A stretch of 11,515 bases of DNA from CAYXUW01 sp964468375. Its GTDB lineage: Bacteria; Planctomycetota; Phycisphaerae; Sedimentisphaerales; Anaerobacaceae. The stretch covers positions 1 through 11,515 of the forward strand of contig CAYXUW010000077.1 in NCBI GenBank assembly GCA_964468375.1, given 5' to 3'. A program made the position numbers and the translations under genes. Below are positions 5,069 to 10,970 of the stretch, one piece after another. The notes below the pieces were generated by a model. The model worked only from the letters and a program-made list of their open reading frames with translations, made no database searches and was not told the DNA's origin. Each line of letters opens with the position of its first letter. Position 1 is the stretch's first letter.

Positions 5069-5143
5069 GGCCCCATCGTCTAGGCAGGTCTAGGACACCG
5101 GGTTTTCAACCCGGCAACAGGGGTTCGAATCCCCTTGGGGCTA
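5069..5143 (+). tRNA. tRNA-Glu (UUC)
   Basis: 75 nt forming a complete cloverleaf. Acceptor GGCCCCA pairs with TGGGGCT (first pair G-U), discriminator A at 5143. D-arm GTCT...AGGAC. Anticodon stem CCGGG/CCCGG (5098-5102 with 5110-5114) encloses TTTTCAA with anticodon TTC at 5105-5107. T-arm AGGGG-TTCGAAT-CCCCT. CCA is not encoded. It reads GAA/GAG and, as in all bacteria, could also feed tetrapyrrole synthesis. Only 18 bp separate it from the convergent dehydratase gene. Confidence 0.96.
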
Positions 5144-5161
5144 TTGCATATAGACAAGTTA

Positions 5162-5638
5162 TTAAACCTTCATGCCGGATACAACCGTATCAAACACCAT
5201 CGTGCCGTCAACGACCCCCTGAATATTGGCTGTGTATTTTCTTCCCTTAAACCTTGTGAGATGGCCGAGCAGATACAATCTGTCTCCCGGCTTGACTATG
5301 GAACGGAACTTCGCTGAATCTATGCCCGCAAACCCGATGAAGGCATCCACCCCATAAATCTTTCTTACAAAAAAGCTCAAGAGCTGAGCTGCCGACTCTA
5401 CCATTATCACTCCCGGCATTAGGGGGCGACCCGGAATATGGCCGCGAACCCAGAATTCGTTCTCCGTCACATCCTTATAACCCAAAATCAAATATTTTTC
5501 CTTGTCATACCAAAGAACGCCGTCGAGGTGCTGCATTTCATATCTTTGGGGGTTCACTTCGCCAATCGCCTCTTTGTCGAAGATTGGCTTTGCTGCAAGG
5601 TCCATTTGAGTCAAATCAAACAGTAATGTCGGCGGCAT
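5162..5638 (-). CDS. FabZ/FabA-type 3-hydroxyacyl-ACP dehydratase
   Basis: A 158-aa single hotdog domain. The catalytic pair is visible: H67 in VRGHIPGRPLMPGV and E81 in MVESAAQ, matching His and Glu of FabZ. The FabZ dehydration step turns 3-hydroxyacyl-ACP into trans-2-enoyl-ACP in fatty-acid synthesis. The N-terminus (MPPTLLFDLTQMD) and the VNPQRYEM segment are longer than in E. coli FabZ and typical, from memory, of planctomycete homologues, which often sit outside the main fab cluster; so the exact substrate is uncertain. ATG 5636-5638 is chosen because MPP-LLFDL is the usual start; a TTG at 5701 would add 21 unrelated residues. The ribosome site (GGGG, about 7 nt upstream) is weak. A hairpin (5694-5719) lies in the leader. 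Confidence 0.88.
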   Translation of the reverse strand: MPPTLLFDLTQMDLAAKPIFDKEAIGEVNPQRYEMQHLDGVLWYDKEKYLILGYKDVTENEFWVRGHIPGRPLMPGVIMVESAAQLLSFFVRKIYGVDAFIGFAGIDSAKFRSIVKPGDRLYLLGHLTRFKGRKYTANIQGVVDGTMVFDTVVSGMKV

Positions 5639-5693
5639 AATTAACCCCGATACAGAGACACTCTGCGCATTAGAAACACTATATTCATCCAGA

Positions 5694-5719
5694 TGCGGCA
5701 AAACGGCTCCGTTACCGCA
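5694..5719 (-). repeat. GC-rich hairpin between Hc1 3' fragment and dehydratase
   Basis: TGCGG (5694-5698) pairs with CCGCA (5715-5719), and the inner AACG (5702-5705) pairs with CGTT (5710-5713) around GCTC. It lies 43 nt after the Hc1 stop and 55 nt before the dehydratase start on the minus strand. No T-run follows, so it is a weak terminator or a leader structure. Confidence 0.4.
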
Positions 5720-5762
5720 GCTGAGGCGAAATATGGATTGTGTTCAGCTTTTCAGGATATTT

Positions 5763-5876
5763 TTACTCAGACGACCTAATCTCAAGAATGCGATTGCGGA
5801 CGAGCTGAGCCGCTTGTTTCACCTTCTGCATTTGCTTGCGAACGCGGGTGCCGGCTGCTTTATTTCCACCTTCTGA
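5763..5876 (-). pseudogene. Histone H1-like Hc1 protein, C-terminal fragment
   Basis: Minus-strand frame after an in-frame TAA (5877-5879) reads SEGGNKAAGTRVRKQMQKVK..., then AQLVRNRILEIRSSE and stop. GNKAAGTRVRK is the signature of the Hc1 family (PF07432 type): small basic DNA-binding proteins that compact the chromosome in Chlamydia and occur in Bacteroidota and Planctomycetota. The fragment has 37 codons and no start. The missing N-terminal half is present at 6075-6149, about 200 bp upstream, beyond unrelated sequence and an N gap. The two parts overlap at the EGGN motif but with different codons (GAA GGT GGA AAT here; GAG GGC GGA AAC there), so they come from two different gene copies or a rearranged one. 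Confidence 0.75.
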
Positions 5877-6064
5877 TTATCCGGGATCGAATGCCACAAT
5901 TGTAGCTCCAGTGGGGTAAAATCATGTGCAATCATATCCGGCAGAGCAAGAATGCGTAGATCCGGGTGGAGCATAGAGTTTCCCGATTTTACAATACGTA
6001 TTGCCTGCATAAGGGCACCGGCATAATCGAGGTAATTGTTTGCTTCAAGCTCTTTTTCATAAAG
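5819..6064 (-). pseudogene. Unrecognised protein fragment fused out of frame to Hc1 DNA
   Basis: An open frame of 81 codons runs from the gap edge (LYEKELEANNYLDYAGAL...) to TGA at 5819. The first 60 or so residues have the composition of a real protein interior (DLRILALPDMIAHDF, then TPLELQLWHSIPDN). The last 20 (VEIKQPAPAFASKCRR) are just the Hc1 coding DNA read in the wrong frame. So this gene is cut within about 5860-5880 and joined to Hc1. The segment faintly recalls inactive-helicase parts of AddB-type nucleases (DY...A...; ALPD...TPLE..LW), but that is a guess and not a call. No start is seen, because it would lie beyond the gap. Confidence 0.45.
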
Positions 6065-6074
6065 NNNNNNNNNN
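6065..6074. other. Assembly gap (10 N) inside the Hc1 locus
   Basis: Second run of exactly ten N. It separates the first 25 codons of Hc1 from the unrelated fragment; the codon phase happens to be intact on each side but the true gap length is unknown. Confidence 0.95.
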
Positions 6075-6149
6075 GTTTCCGCCCTCGGCTTTGCTGATAT
6101 CGACTTCCGTTTCTGCTACCAGTGCTTTAAGGTCTTCATATTCTTGCAT
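6075..6149 (-). CDS. Histone H1-like Hc1 protein, N-terminal part (cut by gap)
   Basis: 25 codons from ATG 6147-6149: MQEYEDLKALVAETEVDISK then AEGGN, ending exactly at the N run. This acidic helical start followed by GGN is the usual N-terminus of Hc1-like proteins, which continue with KAAGTRVRK. GGAGG lies 9 nt upstream, a strong ribosome site. A complete protein joined to the C-terminal fragment would be about 58 aa, the normal size of the short Hc1 type. A candidate promoter lies 60-88 nt upstream. Known role of the family: DNA-bridging nucleoid protein. Confidence 0.7.
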
Positions 6150-6208
6150 AAAAATGCACCTCCACTTTGTGGGTTAAAAATTGCTATTTTTAGCTTAAAA
6201 TCGCTAAA

Positions 6209-6237
6209 AACTTAACTGCCTGTATTTGATTTGTCAA
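6209..6237 (-). promoter_or_regulatory. Candidate promoter for the Hc1 gene
   Basis: On the minus strand TTGACA (6232-6237) is a perfect -35 box, followed after 17 bp by TAAGTT (6209-6214), a poor -10 box. Small inverted repeats (GCTA-TTTT-TAGC at 6183-6194) lie in the leader. The position, in a 133-bp gap after the flavodoxin stop, fits an independent promoter. Confidence 0.35.
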
Positions 6238-6282
6238 AGAAAAATGCCTTTTTTTGCAAAAAAAACAAATATTTTTTTACCC

Positions 6283-6759
6283 TCAAGATGCCAGTTTTTT
6301 TGTCATTTCAGCGATTCTCCGGCCGCGGCGATGGCATTGTTTCTTAACTCTATTGTCCGGCTTGCCGATTGATACCGGCCCGTAGTGGTCGCCTTGCGGG
6401 TCACCCTGAATAACCATACCAGCTATGAGCATCGCCTCTATTATGCCCATAATCGTGGTTTCGTTGCCTCCGCCGATATTGGCCGCGCTGCTGAACGCCG
6501 CCCCCACCTTACCGTCCAGCTGACCATGGAAACTGACCGCCTCGTCGAAAAGCTGTTTTATCTGCCCCGCCATATGGCCGTAATATGTGGGTGAGCCGAC
6601 GGCTATCGCATCATATCCGAGCAAATCTTCCGCTTTAACTTTATTGACGGCTCTACAGTCGGTTTTCAGGCCTGCCTCATTCATCGCCTCCGCTATAATC
6701 TCAGCCATCTCTTTCGTGTTGCCGCTTCTCGAATAATAAATAACTATTCCCTTGGCCAT
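6283..6759 (-). CDS. Flavodoxin-family FMN protein
   Basis: 158 aa, one flavodoxin domain. YYSRSGNT (8-15) is the FMN phosphate loop; GSPTYYGHM (55-63) and SSAANIGGGNETT (about 90-102) are the isoalloxazine-side loops. The GSPTYYG motif and the GGNETT loop are of the WrbA/multimeric flavodoxin-like type rather than short-chain electron-transfer flavodoxin, so it may be an NAD(P)H:quinone reductase or a carrier; sequence alone does not decide. AAAGGAG lies 6 nt before ATG, a strong ribosome site. It follows the lipoprotein gene by 36 nt, probably in the same operon. Confidence 0.88.
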   Translation of the reverse strand: MAKGIVIYYSRSGNTKEMAEIIAEAMNEAGLKTDCRAVNKVKAEDLLGYDAIAVGSPTYYGHMAGQIKQLFDEAVSFHGQLDGKVGAAFSSAANIGGGNETTIMGIIEAMLIAGMVIQGDPQGDHYGPVSIGKPDNRVKKQCHRRGRRIAEMTKKLAS

Positions 6760-6795
6760 CTTAAACTCCTTTCTTATTCGCTCCCTGCCTTTATA

Positions 6796-7587
6796 CTATT
6801 TTTGTTTCTCCTTTAATGGAATTATTTCCAAACCAAAACCATCAGGAACTTCAAACTCAAAGACTTTGTTATTCATCTTTTTATTTACCTGCGGCTTGAG
6901 AAATTCTATCGCGTAAATATCCTCTTCGGTGGTAACGGCAACAATTCTGGCCGGCAGATACAGTTTACTGTCAATTAACAAGTCAATGTAGGTGTAATCA
7001 TCCTTATAAATCGAATCCGGCTTAACTTCCAAATGTAACAAGATAAAACTCCCTCCCATATGTGCTGGTGTACGTTCTCGTCTGATTTCAAACTCCTTTT
7101 TAAGGTCTTCTACCTTGCCAAAGCCAATTATAGGAAAGTTCTGGCTGACTAATTCAAAGGCATCAACCGGTTTGTTCGGTTCAGCTTTTTGATAACGTTT
7201 GACTTCTTTAATCTGATAATCGATATGCGTAAGCCAGACGCCGTCGAAGATATACTGCTCGATATATTTCTGCTCCTCCCCCTCGTCCTGTTTAAGGGTT
7301 TGGAAATTCATTCTCAGTGCCGATTTCCCGTCCGATCTTCGATAATACAGAACGCCTTTTCTAAGTGTCTCAGACTCCAACAACGGCTGAATAAACCGAT
7401 ATTCAACCTGACATTCATAAGATTTCAGCTCGGCGGTCCGCTGTTTTAATTTTTCCAGAACTATTTTTACAAAATCAACCTCGGCACGTTTCGCTTCAGA
7501 ACCGGCTGAACTTGCCGCACACCCCATTGCCAAGTGAGCGATCATTATTGCTAACAGCAAAGGAAGAACCATTATCTTTTCATTCAC
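6796..7587 (-). CDS. LolA-like lipoprotein (outer-membrane lipoprotein-sorting fold)
   Basis: 263 aa. N-terminal hydrophobic segment (6-22) ends in LAMGC with Cys23, a lipoprotein-type signal though the -3 residue is Ala rather than Leu. The mature part reads like a LolA/LolB half-barrel: SYECQVEYRFIQP, then KGVLYYRRSDG..ALRMNF, YIFDGVWLTHID, and late strands LPARIVAVTTEEDIYAIEFLKP and FEFEVPDGF. Such planctomycete proteins are usually annotated as LolA-like and their cargo is unknown. The GTG start (7585-7587) overlaps the TGA of the HAD gene (GTGA), with AAAGG 8 nt upstream; an ATG five codons later is the alternative. It should sit in a membrane facing the periplasm. Confidence 0.75.
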   Translation of the reverse strand: MNEKIMVLPLLLAIMIAHLAMGCAASSAGSEAKRAEVDFVKIVLEKLKQRTAELKSYECQVEYRFIQPLLESETLRKGVLYYRRSDGKSALRMNFQTLKQDEGEEQKYIEQYIFDGVWLTHIDYQIKEVKRYQKAEPNKPVDAFELVSQNFPIIGFGKVEDLKKEFEIRRERTPAHMGGSFILLHLEVKPDSIYKDDYTYIDLLIDSKLYLPARIVAVTTEEDIYAIEFLKPQVNKKMNNKVFEFEVPDGFGLEIIPLKEKQK

Positions 7588-8186
7588 CGGGCAGGCCTTT
7601 CAGTTTTATTCTCAATAATTTGCAGTATCTGGTCTATTGTTTCAATACAAAAATCCGCGTGTTCGGCAAATTCATCGGCTCGCTTGCTATTAGCCAGTAG
7701 CACCGCAACGGCACCTGCGGTTTCGGCACAAAGCAAATCAAAAAGATAATCCCCCACCATCAAGGTTTCTTCCGGCTTTACGCCGAACTTTCTGCATATC
7801 TGCAATACGCCAAATGCATCCGGCTTAACCGGGCCATCGTTCCTGTCAACAATAGCGTCAAATTGTAGGCCATGTTTCTTGGCTATAGCGAGGGCGTTGA
7901 ACCGCTTATTACGCGTTAATATCCCAATATTAATGCCCGCCTTGCGAAGTTTTTGCAGGGTTTCCTTAGCACCGTCGTTAAGCTTGGATTCTACCACCGC
8001 CTTTTGCTCGTGGTAGTGCAGTATCTTTTCCGCATTTTCGCGCTGCTGCGGCGACATATTCTTCATCGTTTCCAAAATTGGCCCGGAGTTTTTAGCCAGC
8101 CCCATTTCTTCGCGAATGGCATCGAAATCGAAAAACGGCTGGGTTATTGTCCCGTCCAAGTCGAATATTACGGCTTTAATAGACAT
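7584..8186 (-). CDS. HAD-superfamily hydrolase, phosphoglycolate-phosphatase-like
   Basis: 200 aa with all four HAD motifs: D9-x-D11-G-T (FDLDGT) nucleophile and acid, T91 in GILTRN, K121 in GPVKPD, and G145-D146...D150 (GDYLFD) for Mg. The helical cap between 15 and 75 is the small C1 type, as in Gph/PpaX phosphatases. The substrate is a small phosphorylated metabolite, but which one cannot be told. Its stop overlaps the lipoprotein start by 4 nt, and it begins 53 nt after the LysR gene. The ribosome site is weak (AAAGAT). Confidence 0.9.
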   Translation of the reverse strand: MSIKAVIFDLDGTITQPFFDFDAIREEMGLAKNSGPILETMKNMSPQQRENAEKILHYHEQKAVVESKLNDGAKETLQKLRKAGINIGILTRNKRFNALAIAKKHGLQFDAIVDRNDGPVKPDAFGVLQICRKFGVKPEETLMVGDYLFDLLCAETAGAVAVLLANSKRADEFAEHADFCIETIDQILQIIENKTERPAR

Positions 8187-8239
8187 ATTTTTTATATCTT
8201 TAAGTGTAGTTTGTATGTCCCGCTCCGGCGGATTCGGTT

Positions 8240-9124
8240 TTATGCTTTTTTTCGAAGCAATTCAATAAAATGTCTGCTCGGCTGACTTAGAATTCTGTTC
8301 TTGAGAACGATTATGCCGGTTGGCCTTATAAATTTTCCATTTGAAAAACGAACTACCTTTATCGTTCTGTCGCTGACTTCCTGACTTACTGTATTTTCCG
8401 GCAGTATGCTTATCCCTGCATTTATTTCTACAGCCCGTTTTATAGTCTCGATATTATCAAATTCCATAACCGGCTGAACAACTATACTATGGCTCTGCAG
8501 GATTCCATCTATGCATATGCGAGTGGGAACGTCCTTTTCAAAAGCTATGAACTTTTCAAACGGCACCGTATTAATATCAACCTGCGATTTATCCGCAAGA
8601 GGATGTTTGGTGCTACAGACCAAAACAAGAGGCTCATCCTGAAAGTCATAAACATCCAGTCGTTCGTCCTGCCTCGGAACAGCAACTATACCAATATCCA
8701 CTTCACCTGCCAAAACCAATTCGTAAATTCTTTTAGAACTGAGGTATTCGATATGAACATTAACTTTTGGATGCCAGACCATAAATCTCTTAACGTAACT
8801 GGGTAGAGCGTGCATGCCTATACTGAAGATAGCAGCGATACTTATTCTATCGCTGGGGGAAGACTTCAAAGTATTGATCTGGTTTTTCAACTGCTCATAC
8901 CTCTCGACCATATCCTTGGCGGCCTGGTAAAACAGGCGACCTTCTTTTGTAAGCTCAATAGGACGCTTCTTGCGATTTATGAGCTGGCATTTGTGAACAA
9001 GCTCAAGCTGTGCAAGCTGCTGAGAAACTGCCGATTGACTGAGAAGATGTTTTTCCGCAGTTCTGGTGAAGCTTTCCAACTCAACCAAATCACAGAATAC
9101 CTTTAGCATTTCTATGTGTATCAT
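8240..9124 (-). CDS. LysR-family transcriptional regulator
   Basis: 294 aa, normal length. The winged helix-turn-helix is at about 18-41 (SFTRTAEKHLLSQSAVSQQLAQLE), followed by a linker helix and a periplasmic-binding-protein-like effector domain (about 90-290), with DIGIV and the typical GISILPE near residue 250. The CysB/CysL/YtlI-like layout is general; the effector cannot be predicted. AGGAGA lies 7 nt before ATG 9122-9124. It is divergent from the FMN-binding glutamate-synthase-like gene, the classic arrangement for a LysR regulator and its target, and the 153-bp region between them holds palindromes fit for it. It also heads the minus-strand group HAD, lipoprotein, flavodoxin. Confidence 0.93.
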   Translation of the reverse strand: MIHIEMLKVFCDLVELESFTRTAEKHLLSQSAVSQQLAQLELVHKCQLINRKKRPIELTKEGRLFYQAAKDMVERYEQLKNQINTLKSSPSDRISIAAIFSIGMHALPSYVKRFMVWHPKVNVHIEYLSSKRIYELVLAGEVDIGIVAVPRQDERLDVYDFQDEPLVLVCSTKHPLADKSQVDINTVPFEKFIAFEKDVPTRICIDGILQSHSIVVQPVMEFDNIETIKRAVEINAGISILPENTVSQEVSDRTIKVVRFSNGKFIRPTGIIVLKNRILSQPSRHFIELLRKKA

Positions 9125-9140
9125 AAGGTCTCCTAATAAT

Positions 9141-9171
9141 TTGTATTAATACAATATGCTTGCTTATATTG
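9141..9171. promoter_or_regulatory. Palindromes next to the LysR start (possible autoregulatory site)
   Basis: TTGTATTAATACAA (9141-9154) is a perfect 14-bp palindrome 17 nt before the LysR ATG; it overlaps an inverted repeat CAATAT-N8-ATATTG (9152-9171). LysR proteins commonly repress themselves from such sites. Base composition here is AT-rich, which makes chance palindromes more likely. Confidence 0.45.
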
Positions 9172-9207
9172 ATACTGAAATTTAAGGTGTCATAATTAAA
9201 CCGTCCG

Positions 9208-9230
9208 CTAATATTATTAGTTTTGCTAAT
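9208..9230. promoter_or_regulatory. Candidate LysR-binding site
   Basis: ATTAG-N5-CTAAT (9216-9230) is a perfect inverted repeat that contains the T-N11-A motif of LysR boxes. It overlaps a second perfect palindrome, CTAATATTATTAG (9208-9220), and the unit GCTAATA occurs twice 18 bp apart (9207 and 9225). The site covers the -35 box of the plus-strand gene. Confidence 0.5.
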
Positions 9231-9252
9231 AGACTTCAAGTAAAATTTTAAT
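9223..9252 (+). promoter_or_regulatory. Candidate promoter of the glutamate-synthase-like gene
   Basis: TTGCTA (9223-9228) and TTTAAT (9247-9252) are separated by 18 bp. The start would be near 9259, leaving a leader of about 19 nt that contains AAGGAG (9266-9271). The -35 box lies in the palindrome cluster, in keeping with control by the divergent regulator. Confidence 0.42.
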
Positions 9253-9277
9253 GTTTTTAATTATCAAGGAGTAAAAA

Positions 9278-10876
9278 ATGAATCTACAACGACCCAATGC
9301 CAATGAAGTAACCCAGACTTCGAACCGTTCGAGAAGTGTCTCGCCTGTTTCAGGAATCTGCACGCGCTGCATCGATGGCTGTCGAGGCAATTGTGAGGTT
9401 TTCAAGTCCTCTTTCCGTGGCCGAGAAGTGATTTATCCCGGTCCATTCGGTACACTCACAGCCGGCGGTGACAAAGACTATCCAATCGACTATTCCCATC
9501 TTAACATCCAAGGCTACGCGTTGGGTGCGGAAGGCTTGCCGGAAGGTCAGGTAGGAACACCGGACAACACGCTATTTCCAATGGTTGATACAGAGACAGA
9601 ATACGGCTGCAAAACCAAGGTCAAGATGCGCATTCCCGTTTTCACCGGAGCTTTGGGATCAACTGATATCGCCCGCAAGAACTGGGAGCACTTCGCTGCT
9701 GGTGCTGGCATCAGCGGCATTACTATCATTTGTGGCGAGAATGTATGCGGTATCGACCCTGAATTAGAACTGGATGCAAATGGAAAAATTAAAAAAGCGC
9801 CGAATATGACCAAACGCGTCGAACAATATCTAAGATGGAACGAGGGTTATGGGGATATGATCGTGCAAATGAATGTAGAGGATACGCGTTTAGGCGTTGC
9901 CGAATATGTCATTGAAAAACTTGGAATCAAAAGTATCGAACTCAAGTGGGGCCAAGGTGCAAAGTGTATCGGCGGTGAAATACAAGTCGACTCACTTGAA
10001 AGAGCGTTAGAACTGCAAAAAAGAGGATATTTAGTCACTCCCGACCCATCTGTCGAAGCCCATCAGAAAGCTTTCAAGGATGGCGCCTTAAAACACTTTG
10101 AAAGGCATTCCCGCCTCGGATTTGTTGACCAGGAAAGTTTTATGAAAGAGGTTGAACGGGTACGCAAGCTCGGTGCCAAGCGGGTAACATTAAAAACAGG
10201 TGCGTATCCAATGCGGGAATTGGCAATGGCGATTAAATGGTCATCGGCTGCCAAACTGGACCTGTTAACTATTGACGGTGCCCCAGGCGGAACTGGTATG
10301 AGCCCCTGGCGTATGATGGAGGAATGGGGCGTTCCCACCTTCTATCTGCAGGCAATGACCAATGAGCTTTGTAAGAAACTGGCAGACAAAGGGGCATTTG
10401 TTCCGGACATTGCTATTGCCGGCGGGTTCAGCACCGAAGACCATATATTCAAAGTTCTGGCTATGGGTGCGCCTTTCACAAAAGCAGTCTGTATGGGCCG
10501 GGCACTGATGATACCGGGTATGGTCGGTAAGAACATCGGATTATGGCTTCAAGAAGGTGCAAACGCTTTACCAAAAACTATCAGCGATTTCGGCACTAAG
10601 GTCGAGGAAATTTTCGTCAGCTATGAAGGCTTGGTTGCTAAATACGGCCGGGAAACCGTCAAGGAAATGCCTCTCGGAGCTATCGGGCTTTATACATTCA
10701 TCGATAAACTCAAAGTTGGCCTGCAACAATTAATGGCCGGTAGCCGTAATTTCAAAATTTCGACAATAAGTAGAGACGATCTTATGACTTTAACCCCAGA
10801 AGCGGCACAGGTATCAGGTATACCGTACGTAATGGATGCTTACAGAAAAGAGGCTGAAAAAATCATAAACGCCTAA
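9278..10876 (+). CDS. FMN-binding glutamate-synthase-domain protein with N-terminal Cys motif
   Basis: 532 aa. Residues about 110-480 match the FMN/synthase domain of GltS large subunits (PF01645 type): KWGQGAK (223-229), TIDGAPGGTGMSPW (331-344; GltS has HDGGTGASP) and AGGFSTEDHIFKVLAMGA (381-398) for the FMN phosphate. The glutaminase domain is absent. In GltS a C-x5-C-x4-C motif binds [3Fe-4S]; I see no such motif after the FMN region. Instead the N-terminus carries C28-x2-C31-x3-C35-x3-C39 (CTRCIDGCRGNC), a probable cluster site. So it is a stand-alone FMN enzyme of the archaeal-type/GltB2-like group whose true reaction is unknown; glutamate synthesis should not be assumed. AAGGAG lies 6 nt before ATG. 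Divergent LysR gene; strong terminator after the stop. Confidence 0.9.
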   Translation: MNLQRPNANEVTQTSNRSRSVSPVSGICTRCIDGCRGNCEVFKSSFRGREVIYPGPFGTLTAGGDKDYPIDYSHLNIQGYALGAEGLPEGQVGTPDNTLFPMVDTETEYGCKTKVKMRIPVFTGALGSTDIARKNWEHFAAGAGISGITIICGENVCGIDPELELDANGKIKKAPNMTKRVEQYLRWNEGYGDMIVQMNVEDTRLGVAEYVIEKLGIKSIELKWGQGAKCIGGEIQVDSLERALELQKRGYLVTPDPSVEAHQKAFKDGALKHFERHSRLGFVDQESFMKEVERVRKLGAKRVTLKTGAYPMRELAMAIKWSSAAKLDLLTIDGAPGGTGMSPWRMMEEWGVPTFYLQAMTNELCKKLADKGAFVPDIAIAGGFSTEDHIFKVLAMGAPFTKAVCMGRALMIPGMVGKNIGLWLQEGANALPKTISDFGTKVEEIFVSYEGLVAKYGRETVKEMPLGAIGLYTFIDKLKVGLQQLMAGSRNFKISTISRDDLMTLTPEAAQVSGIPYVMDAYRKEAEKIINA

Positions 10877-10899
10877 ACTGTTTTCTCAACATCGAATTC

Positions 10900-10932
10900 A
10901 AAGGATGCTTTTATCCAAAGGCATCCTTTTTT
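10900..10932 (+). terminator. Intrinsic terminator after the glutamate-synthase-like gene
   Basis: AAAGGATGC (10900-10908) pairs with GCATCCTTT (10921-10929) around a 12-nt loop, with the T-run extending to 10932. It begins 23 nt after the stop codon and isolates the gene as a single transcription unit. Confidence 0.9.
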
Positions 10933-10970
10933 ATTGCATAAATCCAAAAATACTATTAAAATCTCAAAAG

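Noticed and set aside
9547..10536. Several minus-strand frames of 60-90 codons within the glutamate-synthase-like gene
   Set aside because: They are shadows of a clear 532-codon gene.
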